64,000 nt of DNA from the NCBI RefSeq assembly GCF_001921215.1, contig NZ_MSIF01000006.1:62001-126000 (forward strand). Direction: 5' to 3'. Made by a program: the position numbers and the translations under genes. The notes under the pieces were generated by a model. It was not told the origin of the DNA, searched no databases, and saw nothing but the letters and a program-made list of their open reading frames with translations. Of the stretch, positions 1 through 8,998 are shown piece by piece. Every line of letters begins with the position of its first letter. Positions within the stretch are counted from its first letter, which is position 1. The DNA comes from Actinophytocola xinjiangensis (GTDB lineage Bacteria > Actinomycetota > Actinomycetes > Mycobacteriales > Pseudonocardiaceae).

Positions 1-1453
1 CCTCGTTACTCCAGCTCTCGTCTCCAGCCAGCTTCGCCAGCAAATGATCATCCAAACTGGAGTACACCCGAAGCCCAGCCGACTCCCAGTTGGCCTCGAC
101 AACCCCACCGAACTGCGGCCAGAACTCCTCATCCTCGATCACGACCAGACAGGCGAACTCGTAGTTCCCGCTGACCAGGTTGAACCCGAACCCGGTGCAC
201 TCCATCCGCAGCCGTGCCGGCGACGCTGTGAGCCACCGCATCGCCTCCGAGAGCCGACTCGAATGCATCGGCGCCGCCGCCCGCCGCCCGTCGGCGGTGC
301 TATCCAGCTCCGCCCTTCCGAACAGTTCCTCTTCCATCTCGCGAACCAACGTCGCCCCGATCCGAGCGTCCCCCGCGACGTCCGTCAACGGCTCATGGAA
401 CCCCTTCGGTATGACAGCCAGCCGTCCTGCCGCGTTCACCACCTGCCCTGACCGCTCCTGCACGAGCAACGCGTAGTCGGCCTCACCCCGGTAGGCGTCC
501 GCCGGCCGAGCGATGGCACACAGAGCGACAACGCCACCCGCGCAAAGCCGTCCATGCAGGTCAAGCACGGTTTCGACGTCGGGAAGGTACCGATCCCGCA
601 GGGGAAGGTCACCCCGCCCAATCGGCCGACCGTTGACCAGCGCGTCAGCCAGCTCCCGTTCCAACAGGTCCATGGTCAGCGCATACACACCGAAGGGCGC
701 AAGCCCGACGCTGCCCGAGATCACGCCGCCCCGAATGTCGACGTCCAGCAACCGATACAACGGCTCGTTCGTGATCCGTACCCCGAGCATCGCCGCCTCG
801 GTGAGCCGGTCCACCGCGTGTCCCCGCTCGATACGCCCGACGCTGTCCAACTCCACGTCAGCCAGCCCGATCCGGTCGGTGTCCGGACCAAGTGGGATGC
901 TCAGGTCCAGCCACTCCGCCCGGGTCAGCACGGATGTCGCCACCCGATGCCCGTCCACACTCGGTCTGTACAACAAGCCACCCGACGCAGCGTCGTAGTA
1001 GTCCGCCAGGGCGGCCGCAAGTCGGCTCCGCCTGACACCCCGTAGCCGCACTCCCCGATCTTGAACTTCGTCGAGGCTCAACCCGTCGACCAGCGCCGCG
1101 ACCTCCTCCCGGGTGGCCTCGGGAACCCAACCGCCAACCGTGTCCCCCGCTTCCTTCGGGACGAGCCCCGCGCCCTCCAGGTCGACTTCGTGATCATCGG
1201 TGGCGGAAGCAAGCAGCTCGTCCACCGTCACGCCCAACATGCGTTCAAGCAGGCGAGCGGTGGCCGGACGGACGGTTCCGAGCGGTCTTCCACCCGGGCC
1301 ACGCCCCGAGACCAGCCGCTGCAAGTGCCGCACACTGATCGTGCCCGGCTCCCCATGCTCCCGAGCGAACAACTCGACGGACTCGGCGAACTCTTCAACG
1401 GTCTGCCGCCGCTGCCAGATCAACTTCTCCAGCACGGTGCGAAACGTCCGCAT
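1..1453 (-). CDS. HTH regulator with degenerate Nudix-like C-terminal part (3' end outside window)
   Basis: The reverse strand is open from an ATG at 1453 to the window edge (484 codons), so the C-terminus is missing. A GGGGAGGGG ribosome site lies just upstream of the ATG. The first 90 residues (start MRTFRTVLEKLIWQRR) look like an XRE-type helix-turn-helix: a helical N-terminus, then SVRHLQRLVSGRG. Further on there is a REMEEELFGR stretch that resembles a Nudix box, but the upstream Glu and the box Gly are not where the consensus needs them, so enzyme activity is doubtful. It is divergent from the small genes that follow. Similar HTH proteins with an undefined C-terminal region are widespread in actinomycetes. 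Specific DNA target and ligand are unknown. Confidence 0.7.
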   Translation of the reverse strand, partial: MRTFRTVLEKLIWQRRQTVEEFAESVELFAREHGEPGTISVRHLQRLVSGRGPGGRPLGTVRPATARLLERMLGVTVDELLASATDDHEVDLEGAGLVPKEAGDTVGGWVPEATREEVAALVDGLSLDEVQDRGVRLRGVRRSRLAAALADYYDAASGGLLYRPSVDGHRVATSVLTRAEWLDLSIPLGPDTDRIGLADVELDSVGRIERGHAVDRLTEAAMLGVRITNEPLYRLLDVDIRGGVISGSVGLAPFGVYALTMDLLERELADALVNGRPIGRGDLPLRDRYLPDVETVLDLHGRLCAGGVVALCAIARPADAYRGEADYALLVQERSGQVVNAAGRLAVIPKGFHEPLTDVAGDARIGATLVREMEEELFGRAELDSTADGRRAAAPMHSSRLSEAMRWLTASPARLRMECTGFGFNLVSGNYEFACLVVIEDEEFWPQFGGVVEANWESAGLRVYSSLDDHLLAKLAGDESWSNE

Positions 1454-1616
1454 CAGGCCCCTCCCCGTCACCCGTCCATGGGTGTCGCGACATGTCGTGT
1501 CCATGTCGCACCAAGATCGTTGAGCTGATCCCAAGCTGATGACATGGTGATTTCAAGTGAAGCACAACAGTCACCGCAGGTCACAAGCCCACCCACGTCA
1601 CCAATCAGAGGCACCC

Positions 1617-1892
1617 ATGCCCAACGAACTGCCTCCCATCCCCTGCATCCCGCCCCCGGACCAGGCCGCCCACGACGACGGCGTACTCATGCACGACCTC
1701 ACCGTCCTCAACGCCAAGCTGAGCCGCTACGTCCTCCGCTTCCTCGACGCCGACTCCCAGCGAGCCACCCCAGACGCCCCAGCAGCAGAAATCGCCCTAG
1801 CCAACTGCCTCACCAACGCGGCCAACGCGCTCCGATCCCGAGCCTCCCGCCGAACCCCGCTCATCCCAGACAGCAGCCACCAGCCCCAGTAA
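1617..1892 (+). CDS. Small conserved hypothetical protein, 91 aa
   Basis: I chose the ATG at 1617 because AGAGG lies 6-10 bases upstream; an in-frame start at 1557 has no clear ribosome site. The predicted protein starts MPNELPPIPCIPPPDQ, has a proline-rich head and a helical middle (about residues 25-75) rich in Leu, Ala and Asn. No signal peptide, membrane segment or known catalytic motif is visible. It is the first of three closely spaced forward genes (1617-2824) that diverge from the HTH regulator at the left edge. The set looks like an actinomycete regulatory neighbourhood. Function unknown. Confidence 0.55.
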   Translation: MPNELPPIPCIPPPDQAAHDDGVLMHDLTVLNAKLSRYVLRFLDADSQRATPDAPAAEIALANCLTNAANALRSRASRRTPLIPDSSHQPQ

Positions 1893-1935
1893 CACCAACT
1901 CCCCTGCCCGCCTTCACACCAACAATCGGATCCGC

Positions 1936-2580
1936 ATGACCTCCCCTCGACCAATCTCCAACAACTCCCAACCGGACAACAGCCACATCATCGCTCCATA
2001 CGTCACCGCATGGAGCGAAGAAATGTTCACGCAAGCCAAGATAGTAAGAAGGCCGTCCGGTGGAATCGCCTACGCGGACGAGAAACTCACCGACCGAGAC
2101 AACAACGGCATCCTCTGGCCCCGAACGCCCCACCGCCCCGGCATCGGCCGCCCAGAATTCGGCGCCGTCCACCCCCTGCGCCAACGCCGCGCCATGCGCC
2201 GCCTCCTGTGCCAGGTCTGCGCAGGCCCTGCCGACCAAACCCCCGACGGCACCCTCTGGCTACTCCAAGATCACCGCGAAGACTGGCCAAACTGGCCAGA
2301 GAACATGGCCGTAACCGAACCCCCAGTCTGCCGAGACTGCGTAACCCTCTCCACCCGCCTCTGTCCCGCCCTACGCAAAGGCTCCGCAGTCATCCGCGCC
2401 CGACGATTCCCCATCGTCGGCGTCTACGGCGTTCTCCACACCCAGGACCCCACCCCGACCCCGGTAGGCACCGTAACCCTGTCCTTCGACAACTCCGCCG
2501 TCCGCTGGCTACGAGCCGGGGGCCTCGCCCGCGAACTACACGACTGCGCCATCCTCACCCCCGACGACCTCCACCGGTGA
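1936..2580 (+). CDS. Conserved hypothetical protein with two CxxC pairs, 214 aa
   Basis: Start ATG at 1936, in a short gap after the preceding small gene. The protein carries two Cys pairs, CQVC near residue 92 and CRDC near residue 132, plus a nearby LCPAL, the spacing expected of a zinc-ribbon or treble-clef site. The region before the first pair has a GRPEFGAVHPLRQRRAM run, and the C-terminus is mixed alpha/beta without membrane helices. Proteins of this shape, annotated only as hypothetical, are common in actinomycetes next to small HTH genes. The next gene starts 5 bases after its stop, so the two are probably cotranscribed. Zinc binding is inference from the Cys pattern; function unknown. 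Confidence 0.6.
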   Translation: MTSPRPISNNSQPDNSHIIAPYVTAWSEEMFTQAKIVRRPSGGIAYADEKLTDRDNNGILWPRTPHRPGIGRPEFGAVHPLRQRRAMRRLLCQVCAGPADQTPDGTLWLLQDHREDWPNWPENMAVTEPPVCRDCVTLSTRLCPALRKGSAVIRARRFPIVGVYGVLHTQDPTPTPVGTVTLSFDNSAVRWLRAGGLARELHDCAILTPDDLHR

Positions 2581-2584
2581 CCCC

Positions 2585-2824
2585 ATGCCAATGCTGAATC
2601 GCGAGGTAATCCGCGACTGGCTAGCCGAACACAATTGGTCGGTATCCAGACTGGCCGCCGAATGCAGCGCTCTCGGAGAAGACACCATCTCCGAAGGAAC
2701 TATGCGTAACGCCGTCAATGGCATCGACCCGATGCGCCCCGGTCGAATCCACGTAATCTCCCAAGTAACCGCCAAGTACGGCGATGGTATCCCTTACCAC
2801 CGACTCGCGATCAGTGCACCCTGA
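2585..2824 (+). CDS. Small HTH DNA-binding protein, 79 aa
   Basis: Starts ATG at 2585, 5 bases after the stop of the Cys-pair protein, so it belongs to the same transcript. The 79 residues are almost entirely one XRE/Cro-like helix-turn-helix: REVIRDWLAEHNWSVSRLA, a turn, then EGTMRNAVNGIDPMRPGR as the probable recognition region. No effector domain is visible. It could be the autoregulator of this small operon or act with the divergent regulator at 1-1453. After its stop the base composition turns AT-rich, which marks the edge of the next, probably acquired, segment. Confidence 0.6.
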   Translation: MPMLNREVIRDWLAEHNWSVSRLAAECSALGEDTISEGTMRNAVNGIDPMRPGRIHVISQVTAKYGDGIPYHRLAISAP

Positions 2825-3006
2825 GCATTGGTTTGACGACAATGCACATTCCGCCGAAATATAAGACCCTTTAGTGTCATTCTCACCGCATGCTCACACT
2901 GTCGGAATTATTTGGAATACAAAACCAGGCGCGGATTGCTATAAAGGCACCATGATGGTGGCCTGCCTGCAGCCGGGTCAGGCCATCTCACAGAGGAGTG
3001 GCGGAG

Positions 3007-4425
3007 TTAGTTAGAATCAGACTGTGGAGATCCGAGCAGGTATGCAGTGGCACTACCTCTTCTTGAGGGGTCGCGGTAGATCTGTCCAGCATCCATCATT
3101 TTCTCAAAAACCCGCTTCATCTTATTTTCGGAACCTTCGCCGGTCAACTCCCGAGCCTTCGAGTTATTAATCTCGCCATTGGCCATGAGATATTCCAGAA
3201 TCTGTTCCTCGTAAGATGCGAGGCGCTCATGTCGAATGCGCACGACCACCCTACTGTCATGCTCTTCAATTGATGGCGGCTTGAGTCCAATCTCTCGCAT
3301 TTTTTGAAACGCTGTGTTGAGCCCTTCTCCAACGTCCTTATTTGGTGGATCGGGGAACTTGTTGATCAGTCGTACAATCTTTCCGTTGCGCGCGAACTGT
3401 TCATCGAGCATATTCGCGGTAGTTATATGCCCGGGAAGCCTCCCTGGACTGTCGACCTCAATCCGGTTATCAAAGATACGAATCTGAACATCAGTTGCAA
3501 TTGAATAATCACGGTGAAGCACCGCATTAGTCACGATCTCATGCAATGTTTCCGGGGGATATGATACAGAAACAAGGCCGCCCGTAGTCTGCACTTGGCT
3601 TGATCCGACAATCTCTGCAACGGCATGCACGGCATCGCGAATCTGTTTTGTCAGTGGTCCTTCAATTGTGATCGGATTGCCATCCAACTGATCACGATAG
3701 CCCTCTTTGCTCGACGATTTATAGCGAAGAATCTTGATCGCTGATCGCTTCGGGAGAATCACCTGAGGCTCGTCGGCATAAAGCAGAACAGCTGCCACTG
3801 TTGGGCGGTCATTGATTATGAGGCGCTGGCTTCGGAGCCAAGGATCTGGTTCGGAAACTGGCACAGACTCGATCATAAACTCTGTGACCGTGAGAGAATC
3901 ACTGACGAGTGGAATGTCGACCGAGTCGAGTGGCATATCCTCGTAGGTCGCAAGACCCTTGTCGAGCTTGAGGCGCTCGATAGAGACGTGGTTCTGGAGC
4001 TTTACGGGCAATTTCTGCGCACTCGCCCGAATATAGATCCCGCCATCGGCGGTTTCGAGCATCTCCCGAGATTTTTCTATGATAATATGCAGCACGAAAC
4101 CGACGACACCTGCCCCCCTCAGGAATCGAATAGATGCTAGGTCATTACCTTCAAATAGATTGTGAAGTACCTGAACATGACCGTTTGCATCCTCGATCGT
4201 GTCAAATCCTCTCCATCGACGTTGAGATGCAACCTCATCAATTCCAACGTATATTTCACCGCCAGCGCTATTGCCGAATGCAGTGGCATGCACGGCAACC
4301 TTTGCTGGCATAATCTCGCGCGCCTTAATATCCTGGAAGTGATTTTCTTCCAGTAGTAAGAGCCTGCCGACTGTTTCAGCATCAACATCGACAATCCCGA
4401 GATCTCGGATCACTACCCACTCCAT
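3007..4425 (-). CDS. Schlafen AlbA_2-type ATP-binding protein (COG2865-like)
   Basis: The 472-residue protein shows an AlbA_2 (Schlafen-type) nucleic-acid-binding domain near residues 25-120: ENHFQDIKA, then AFGNSAGGEIYVGI. A middle domain leads to a GHKL-like ATPase region near residues 285-380, with HEIVTNAVLHRDYS as the N-box and EVDSPGRLPG following. The end is winged-helix-like (residues 405-465, ILEYLMANGEINNSKARELTG). This matches the family often annotated as ATP-binding or RecG-related transcriptional regulator. Start ATG at 4425 with only a weak ribosome site. Its codons are far more AT-rich than the high-GC neighbourhood, suggesting horizontal acquisition. Family members occur in regulatory and phage-defence settings; which applies here is not shown. 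Confidence 0.8.
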   Translation of the reverse strand: MEWVVIRDLGIVDVDAETVGRLLLLEENHFQDIKAREIMPAKVAVHATAFGNSAGGEIYVGIDEVASQRRWRGFDTIEDANGHVQVLHNLFEGNDLASIRFLRGAGVVGFVLHIIIEKSREMLETADGGIYIRASAQKLPVKLQNHVSIERLKLDKGLATYEDMPLDSVDIPLVSDSLTVTEFMIESVPVSEPDPWLRSQRLIINDRPTVAAVLLYADEPQVILPKRSAIKILRYKSSSKEGYRDQLDGNPITIEGPLTKQIRDAVHAVAEIVGSSQVQTTGGLVSVSYPPETLHEIVTNAVLHRDYSIATDVQIRIFDNRIEVDSPGRLPGHITTANMLDEQFARNGKIVRLINKFPDPPNKDVGEGLNTAFQKMREIGLKPPSIEEHDSRVVVRIRHERLASYEEQILEYLMANGEINNSKARELTGEGSENKMKRVFEKMMDAGQIYRDPSRRGSATAYLLGSPQSDSN

Positions 4426-5132
4426 TCATTTAGATCATTTCAGTAGAAATTTAGAAATACCGGGCCGCATTGCCTCATCCTATATCAAGGACGCGCGCAA
4501 CCTTCGTGAACGCTGTCCGCATACACTTGCTCAGACTGAGCTTGTCGATCAAACGTGACTCCAACTCGGTAGAGATTGATGATCTGTATTTCAGATCTCG
4601 GGACTTGCTACCTGGCCTGGAAGACCCGGAAGCACATTATACGGGACAATAGACGTAGGCATACTGCGACATGCCACTGGATGACACGTCGCGTTCGAAT
4701 AGTGATGGGCCAGGTTAGATGTCCTGTGCCACGACACGCCGAGCTTCGTATCCGGCTTGGGCGCGGTCTTCTTCGCGCGCGCCGAGCAGCCCATGTTTGC
4801 CCCGGTAGCTCCTGTGGACTCCTAGAGTCGGTTAACCCGTCTCGTCCCGATACTCCGGCGAACACCATTCCCAGCCGCAGGCCGAGCACCGATCGTTCCG
4901 GAAGGTAAACGTTCATTCGCCGCCGTACCCGCAGCGCACATGCCCCGCAGCGGGTAGGCACGCCTCGTGTCTTCGGCCCACGGATCCGAGCTTCCGACTC
5001 TTTCGGCCAGCCGTCAACCGCGCGTCGAACGCCGCCGCAACTGCGTCTCGGTGAACGCCCCACATCAACAGTCCCCGGACAACTCTGCGAAGAGTCCTCA
5101 TGTACGCCGGACCATCCCTTCTGTGGCGGTAA
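4426..5132 (+). other. Gene-poor spacer inside the AT-rich island
   Basis: About 700 bases between the two AT-rich genes. Several short open frames exist on both strands (for example a reverse frame across 4913-5194), but none has a convincing ribosome site or recognisable protein. Composition changes inside the spacer: AT-rich up to about 4660, then GC-rich until about 5060. This suggests a junction or a remnant of an older gene. I see no RNA gene, clear terminator or repeat. Confidence 0.4.
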
Positions 5133-6347
5133 CTATCCAATGCGCCACAAAATTTGAAAATTAGCATGCTTCTCTGAAACTGATCGCTTGGCACGCTCCA
5201 TCAAGCAATAGTCAAATGCCGCCATTTCGGATGGACAATTGGGGTCGAGTCGAAAGATTTCGCTCGCCGCCTGAACGACGCGCAATAGCTCAATCAGGTC
5301 CAGTATGTGCCACATGGAATCCGTTTCTCGGTGGTTTTGCCTGAAGAACTCAGAGCCAAATTCTGCGAGACCCTCGAGAAGGGAGAGGTCGGGCACCAGA
5401 ATGATTGCATGAGGAATCACATTCGATTCCAGTGGAAGGCGGTCGCCTTGTTCGTCTCGTATCTCCGCCCCCATGCGGATGCTTCTAATTGCACCTTTGA
5501 GCTGCTTGGCAGCTTTTCGGATATGCTTCGCCGTATCCGCACCGAGCTTGTCTCTACTGGGCAGGTTCGCCCTATTAAACACTGCAAGAGCTTTGGATTC
5601 GATCAAGAATAACCCTGACTTGTATGTCATAAGTAAATCTGTAAGTTCTCTTCTTTGGCCGTTTGTGTAGACTTGAGGACTATGGACCGATCCGGCGACG
5701 TGGAGGCTATCTACTAGCCATACGCCGACCTCCTCCTGCTGGCGCCCTTCATCTGTGGCAAAGAAAGAAGTTTTACTCCACGATTTATTATTTCGGAGAA
5801 CCATCACATCTACATCTCGCCAATCCGATGCAAAATGGGCTTCCATCGAACTTGACTGACCTGTCGCTACGCGATTCCCGCGGATGCGTTCTATCGCCGC
5901 TTCTGCAACCTGGTTGTCATTTTGACGCGCTGAATGGAGGCCGGTTTGTGACAGCAGTGTTTCGATATCTCCCGCCACTACCCGAAAGTTTTGTTCAGAG
6001 TGTGCGACAGGAATCGCCAATTCATTAAATATGATGACATCACAGCTATAGCCAGAGGACAATAGTCTTAACGCCTCCCTCTCTTCCGGCTTCTCTACTA
6101 GTGACCAAACGATTCCAGAATCGATCGGATCATCTTGCAGGTCGACCCAATAACCTAGCCATTCCTCGGCAACGCGAAATGTAGATATATGACAGTATTT
6201 CTTCTTAGTAAGGTATTTGAGGGCGAGCGTGCGCGCCTTAATTAAAAGCGTTGGTTTCGGGCCATCTTCATTCAATGTCACAGTTAAGCGTGCGACTTCC
6301 GGAGTGGAGAGAAACTCCTTCCGATGGTCATCGGAAAGCAAATACAC
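5133..6347 (-). CDS. Unknown protein with PD-(D/E)xK nuclease-like motif
   Basis: About 404 residues if translation starts at the GTG at 6347, which has AAAGGAAGAG about 7 bases upstream; the frame stays open to a TTG at 6392. I do not recognise the N-terminal 200 residues. Around residues 235-260 there is LTDLLMTYKSGLFLIESKAL: an Asp followed by a strand, then ExK, the pattern of PD-(D/E)xK nucleases. A helix with KHIRKAAKQLKGAIRSI follows, as in restriction-endonuclease folds where a Q/K-bearing helix completes the site. The composition is AT-rich like the AlbA-type gene downstream on the same strand. The nuclease call is inference from one motif; a role in defence is plausible but unproven. 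Confidence 0.55.
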   Translation of the reverse strand: MYLLSDDHRKEFLSTPEVARLTVTLNEDGPKPTLLIKARTLALKYLTKKKYCHISTFRVAEEWLGYWVDLQDDPIDSGIVWSLVEKPEEREALRLLSSGYSCDVIIFNELAIPVAHSEQNFRVVAGDIETLLSQTGLHSARQNDNQVAEAAIERIRGNRVATGQSSSMEAHFASDWRDVDVMVLRNNKSWSKTSFFATDEGRQQEEVGVWLVDSLHVAGSVHSPQVYTNGQRRELTDLLMTYKSGLFLIESKALAVFNRANLPSRDKLGADTAKHIRKAAKQLKGAIRSIRMGAEIRDEQGDRLPLESNVIPHAIILVPDLSLLEGLAEFGSEFFRQNHRETDSMWHILDLIELLRVVQAASEIFRLDPNCPSEMAAFDYCLMERAKRSVSEKHANFQILWRIG

Positions 6348-6735
6348 GATACTCTCTTCCTTTCGGCTGGTACGCCCATGCTGCGAAGGCAAGGATACGA
6401 CATGGCGTCCTTCGGACTAGTTAGGCGCACCGGCGCCTTAAGACACGCAAGGCGCGAGTTGTCGTTGTTGCGGGCCACCGAGGCGAACAGCCGCCCAACT
6501 ATGTTCTATCCAGGGCCGCGCCACACAGCCTCGGTGAGCCGCCTGACCGATCGTGGATCGTCCCCCAAGCTGGCAGCAGGGCTCGGGTGACCGTGTCCAG
6601 CTCTCGCGGACGCTTCATGGGTTGTGAGTCATGGGGGACCCGGGGTACAAGCCCTGGTCATGTCCCTAGATGCGAGGTACGGGAGTCCTCTCGCGTCGTA
6701 ACGTGCAAGAGCGAGGATCGTGGGTCGATCACACC
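6348..6735 (+). other. Intergenic junction, no gene recognised
   Basis: Roughly 390 bases between the nuclease-like gene and the recombinase relic. Short frames on both strands lack ribosome sites and recognisable products. Composition shifts here from AT-rich to GC-rich, so this is probably the right boundary of the acquired AT-rich patch. No tRNA-like fold, terminator or clear direct repeat was found by eye. Confidence 0.35.
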
Positions 6736-7440
6736 TCACCGGTTCAGCGAGCGACGGGTGAATAGTGTGCAAGTCCGGCCTCGGACACGTTCACTAACCA
6801 CACGCGGTGAGGCCGACACATACACGGCCTGTTCCTGGGGTTCGTACCGGAGCTGCAACCGCAAACTCTCGTAAAGCCTGGTCAGATCGTCCGGCGCGCC
6901 ACCCTTCAAGGTCGCGCCGACGTCGCCGAGTGAATCGACCATCGCGTACACCTCGGCATCGGTGAGCGCGTCAGTCCGGCCCACGGTCGCCAAGGTCGCC
7001 TGTACGGCTTCCCGTGCTGCTTGCGCGGCGTTGATCACCTCAACGAGAGCCGCCGGGTCAACACCCGCCGCGATAGCGGCTTGGTGCCGCCGCAACGCGG
7101 TCTCGACCTCCGCGAGCCGCTTCCTAGCAGCTTCGTACTCGACCGCTCCCCCACCACCGTCTTGGGATGCCACAAGTTCGGTGACCGTCCGGTCCACGTT
7201 GCTCCGGTCGAACAAGTCGCCCGATCCAGCCGTTCAACGGCTCCAGAAGATGGTCCTCCCGGAGGTTCACCGTTCGCGGATGATCAGCCAACGCCGCCGC
7301 GCCTGGCGCCAGAGTCCGTGCGATGCACCGGTAGTACACGTCTTTGCAGATGCTCGCGCCTTGCATCTTCCGCTGGCAGATCCCGCACCGCACCAGCCCA
7401 CGCAGCAGATACGGCCGTCGTCGCCATCGGCGGTGGTGGC
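6736..7440 (-). pseudogene. Large serine recombinase, C-terminal relic (copy 1)
   Basis: Two reading frames together give the C-terminal part of a large serine recombinase. The first piece (about 7440-7225) has the zinc beta-ribbon: RPYLLRGLVRCGICQRKMQG, then YYRC and HPRTVNLRED. After a one-base shift near 7220 the second frame (7215-6736) continues with LFDRSNVDRTV, the coiled-coil ARKRLAEVETALRRHQ and the conserved AAGVDPAALVEVINAA. The catalytic N-terminal domain is absent. The relic ends directly against the 3' end of iolA (stop at 7477). It resembles the relic at 59682-60614, which has nearly the same AGVDPAALVEVIN segment. It is a scar of a former integrated element. Confidence 0.85.
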
Positions 7441-7476
7441 TGGATCGCACCGGGCCAACCGCCGACTCGCCGTGCC

Positions 7477-8970
7477 TCAGGCGTGCGCGGGGAACCCCAG
7501 GTCGATCCCGTGGTGGAGTGGCCAGCGGGCGGTGACGGCCTTCGCTCTGGTGTAGAAGTGGACGCCCTGCGTGCCGTGTGCGTGGGTGTCGCCGAACAAG
7601 GAGTCCTTCCAGCCGCCGAACGAGTAGTAGGCCATGGGCACCGGGATCGGCACGTTGATGCCGACCATGCCGACGTGTACGCGCCGCTGGTACTCGCGTG
7701 CGGCGAGGCCGTCGCCGGTGTAGACGGCGGTGCCGTTGCCGTACGGGTTGGCGTTCACCAGTGCGATCGCCTCGTCGAGGGTGTCGACTCTCAGGACGGA
7801 GAGCACCGGGCCGAATATCTCGTCCGTGTAGATCGACATTCCGGTGCGGACGTGGTCGAACACGGTGGGCCCCACCCAGAACCCGTCGTGGCCGGATACG
7901 GCGTGTCCTCGGCCATCGACGACCAGGGTCGCGCCCGCCGCTTCGCCCGCGTCCACGTAGGACACGACGCGGTCCCGTGCGGCGGCGGTGACCAGGGGGC
8001 CCATCTGTGCCATCGGGTCGGTGCCGGGCAGCGTGCGCAACGACCGGGCGCGCTCGGCGATCCCGGCCACGAGGTCGTCCGCGATGTCGCCGACCGCGAC
8101 CACGGCCGAGATCGCCATGCAGCGTTCGCCCGCGCTGCCGAAGCCCGCCGACACCGCGGCGTCGGCGGCCTGGTCGAGGTCGGCGTCCGGCAGGACGACC
8201 ATGTGGTTCTTCGCGCCGCCCAACGCCTGGACCCGCTTGCCCGCCGCCGTGCCGCGGGCGTACACCTGCCTGGCGATCGGTGTGGAGCCGACGAACGAGA
8301 CCGCGGTCACGTCGGGGTGGTCGAGCAGCGCGTGCACGGCGGCCGCGTCGCCGTGCAGGACATTGAGCACCCCGTCGGGCAGTCCCGCCGCCGTGAACAG
8401 CTCGGCGAGCCGCACCGGGGCGGACGGGTCGCGTTCGGAAGGCTTGAGCACGAAGGCGTTGCCACACGCGACCGCGATCGGGAACATCCACATCGGCACC
8501 ATGACGGGGAAGTTGAACGGCGTGACGCCCGCGACGACACCCAGCGGGTGCCGGACCGAATAGGCGTCCACACCGCGGGAGACCTGCTCGGAGTGCTCAC
8601 CCTTGAGCAGGTGCGGAATGCCGCAGGCGAACTCGACGACCTCCAGGCCACGCTGCACCTCACCCGCGGCGTCGTCGAGTACCTTGCCGTGTTCGGCCGT
8701 GATCAGCTCGGCCAGCTCACGCCGGTGTTCGTGGAGCAACTGCCGGTAGGCGAACAGGACCCTGGTCCGCTGCGACAACGACGACTCCGCCCACCCGGCC
8801 GCGGCCTTGCCCGCCGACGCGACCGCCAGGTCCACATCGGACTGTCCGGCAAGCACGACCTCCTTGTGGGCGACACCGGTCGCGGGGTCGAACACCGGGG
8901 CGGTGCGGCCGGCCGTGCCGGGGGTCCGCGCACCGTCGATGTAGTGCGGCACGAGCTGTGGTGAGTTCAC
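7477..8970 (-). CDS. iolA: Methylmalonate-semialdehyde dehydrogenase (CoA-acylating)
   Basis: A 497-residue aldehyde dehydrogenase of the MmsA/IolA type. It catalyses the last step of inositol catabolism, NAD- and CoA-dependent conversion of malonate semialdehyde to acetyl-CoA, and can also act on methylmalonate semialdehyde from valine. Visible are the family segments GVTPFNFPVMVPMWMFP and LKPSERDPSAP, the cofactor loop SFVGSTPIA, and the catalytic Cys in GSAGERCMAIS near residue 284; CoA-acylating members lack the Glu general base of other ALDHs. GTG start at 8970 with GAAGGGA upstream. It follows the LacI regulator on the same strand after 28 bases, so the two are probably one transcript running away from the iolG operon. 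Confidence 0.92.
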   Translation of the reverse strand: MNSPQLVPHYIDGARTPGTAGRTAPVFDPATGVAHKEVVLAGQSDVDLAVASAGKAAAGWAESSLSQRTRVLFAYRQLLHEHRRELAELITAEHGKVLDDAAGEVQRGLEVVEFACGIPHLLKGEHSEQVSRGVDAYSVRHPLGVVAGVTPFNFPVMVPMWMFPIAVACGNAFVLKPSERDPSAPVRLAELFTAAGLPDGVLNVLHGDAAAVHALLDHPDVTAVSFVGSTPIARQVYARGTAAGKRVQALGGAKNHMVVLPDADLDQAADAAVSAGFGSAGERCMAISAVVAVGDIADDLVAGIAERARSLRTLPGTDPMAQMGPLVTAAARDRVVSYVDAGEAAGATLVVDGRGHAVSGHDGFWVGPTVFDHVRTGMSIYTDEIFGPVLSVLRVDTLDEAIALVNANPYGNGTAVYTGDGLAAREYQRRVHVGMVGINVPIPVPMAYYSFGGWKDSLFGDTHAHGTQGVHFYTRAKAVTARWPLHHGIDLGFPAHA

Positions 8971-8998
8971 GAGAACGTCCCTTCAGGGAGCAGTGTGG

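Noticed and set aside
4608-5194. Several short frames in the AT-rich spacer as genes
   Set aside because: They overlap each other, lack ribosome sites and show no recognisable protein features.
7021-8964. Long forward open frame (647 codons) opposite iolA
   Set aside because: It is antisense to a clearly recognisable aldehyde dehydrogenase and its translation is Arg/Gly/His-rich without any family motif; a high-GC codon-bias shadow.
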